Both the position numbers and the translations under genes were made by a program. 64,000 nt of DNA, taken from assembly GCA_002482845.1 (NCBI GenBank), contig DLGT01000124.1, positions 60,326-124,325 of the forward strand, in the 5' to 3' direction. Below, piece after piece: positions 63,872-64,000 of this stretch. The notes beneath the pieces are model-generated. The model saw only the letters and a program-made list of their open reading frames with translations. It did no database searches and had not been told where the DNA came from. Within the stretch, counting starts at the first letter, position 1. Each line of letters opens with the position of its first letter. This DNA comes from Saprospiraceae bacterium UBA7687 (GTDB lineage: Bacteria; Bacteroidota; Bacteroidia; Chitinophagales; Saprospiraceae).

Positions 63872-64000
63872 TTGGCTAATTCAATGGAAAAAAACGAAAA
63901 AAAATACACGTTTATTTGGTTCCATGCATCTTTTGAAATTGTGACCATTTTTCATATGATACTTTTATGCACGTATACTGATACTTTAATGCATCAGTCG

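Noticed and set aside
63712..63948. Minus-strand frame of 78 codons
   Set aside because: It spans hairpin repeat C copy 2; the open frame is a by-product of repeat sequence.

Overview
The window (about 36% G+C by eye) is a chromosomal piece from a member of the Bacteroidota. Supporting signs are two SusC/SusD pairs, a type IX secretion (T9SS) C-terminal sorting domain, lipoproteins with short Bacteroidota-type signal peptides, DUF5777, DUF5686 and TIGR02206 proteins, YpdA, and promoters of the TTTG-N19/20-TAnnTTTG type. The family cannot be fixed from sequence reading alone; a Saprospiria-like, free-living, respiring organism would fit. No phage, IS transposase, rRNA or CRISPR array was seen.

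Layout. 0-6.4 kb: mitochondrial-type sulfide:quinone oxidoreductase under a CRP/FNR-like operator, a secreted PKD/glycosidase-like protein, a small zinc-ribbon protein, a voltage-gated K+ channel with a C-terminal zinc ribbon, then a GNAT acetyltransferase remnant. 6.8-10.3 kb: a co-directional redox cluster (two haem-c lipoproteins, an OB-fold protein, YceI, a DUF5777 beta-barrel). 10.6-15.6 kb: lipoprotein, TIGR02206 membrane protein, metallo-hydrolase, cytochrome b561 and a LytS/LytTR two-component pair. 15.9-21.7 kb: a TonB-dependent receptor, then a prenyl-lipid locus (phytol-kinase/DUF92 fusion, methyltransferase, homogentisate-phytyltransferase-like UbiA). 22.0-29.2 kb: mostly housekeeping genes (CNNM/CorC, TlpA-like thioredoxin, rsmE, rseP, hscB) ending at tRNA-Leu(CAA). 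29.4-34.5 kb: an accessory region downstream of the tRNA, with a toxin-antitoxin module, two 21-bp-period tandem arrays, a macro-domain protein and several DUF proteins with duplicated promoters. 34.6-47 kb: YpdA, DUF808, fabI, an ABC exporter, a DUF5686 receptor-like protein, YheT, GDPD and twin outer-membrane proteins. 48-62.1 kb: two SusC/SusD loci and a 1221-residue T9SS protein with ten 51-residue repeats. 62.2-63.5 kb: TrmN6 and LptE. The right end is hairpin repeats.

The most interesting structure is non-coding. Five copies of a ~137-bp element with terminal inverted repeats (consensus end ACTCCGAAAA) sit between genes. Two composite double-hairpin repeats flank the CNNM gene. Two adjacent blocks of ten 21-bp units each, in exact register, lie in the accessory region, and an 11-bp-period array lies near the left end.

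The best candidates for under-described biology are the haem-c/YceI/DUF5777 cluster, the apparent prenylquinone or phytol-salvage locus, the 21-bp arrays, and the small accessory gene pairs (macro domain with a DUF6881-like protein; a DUF6934-like protein with a 60-residue partner).
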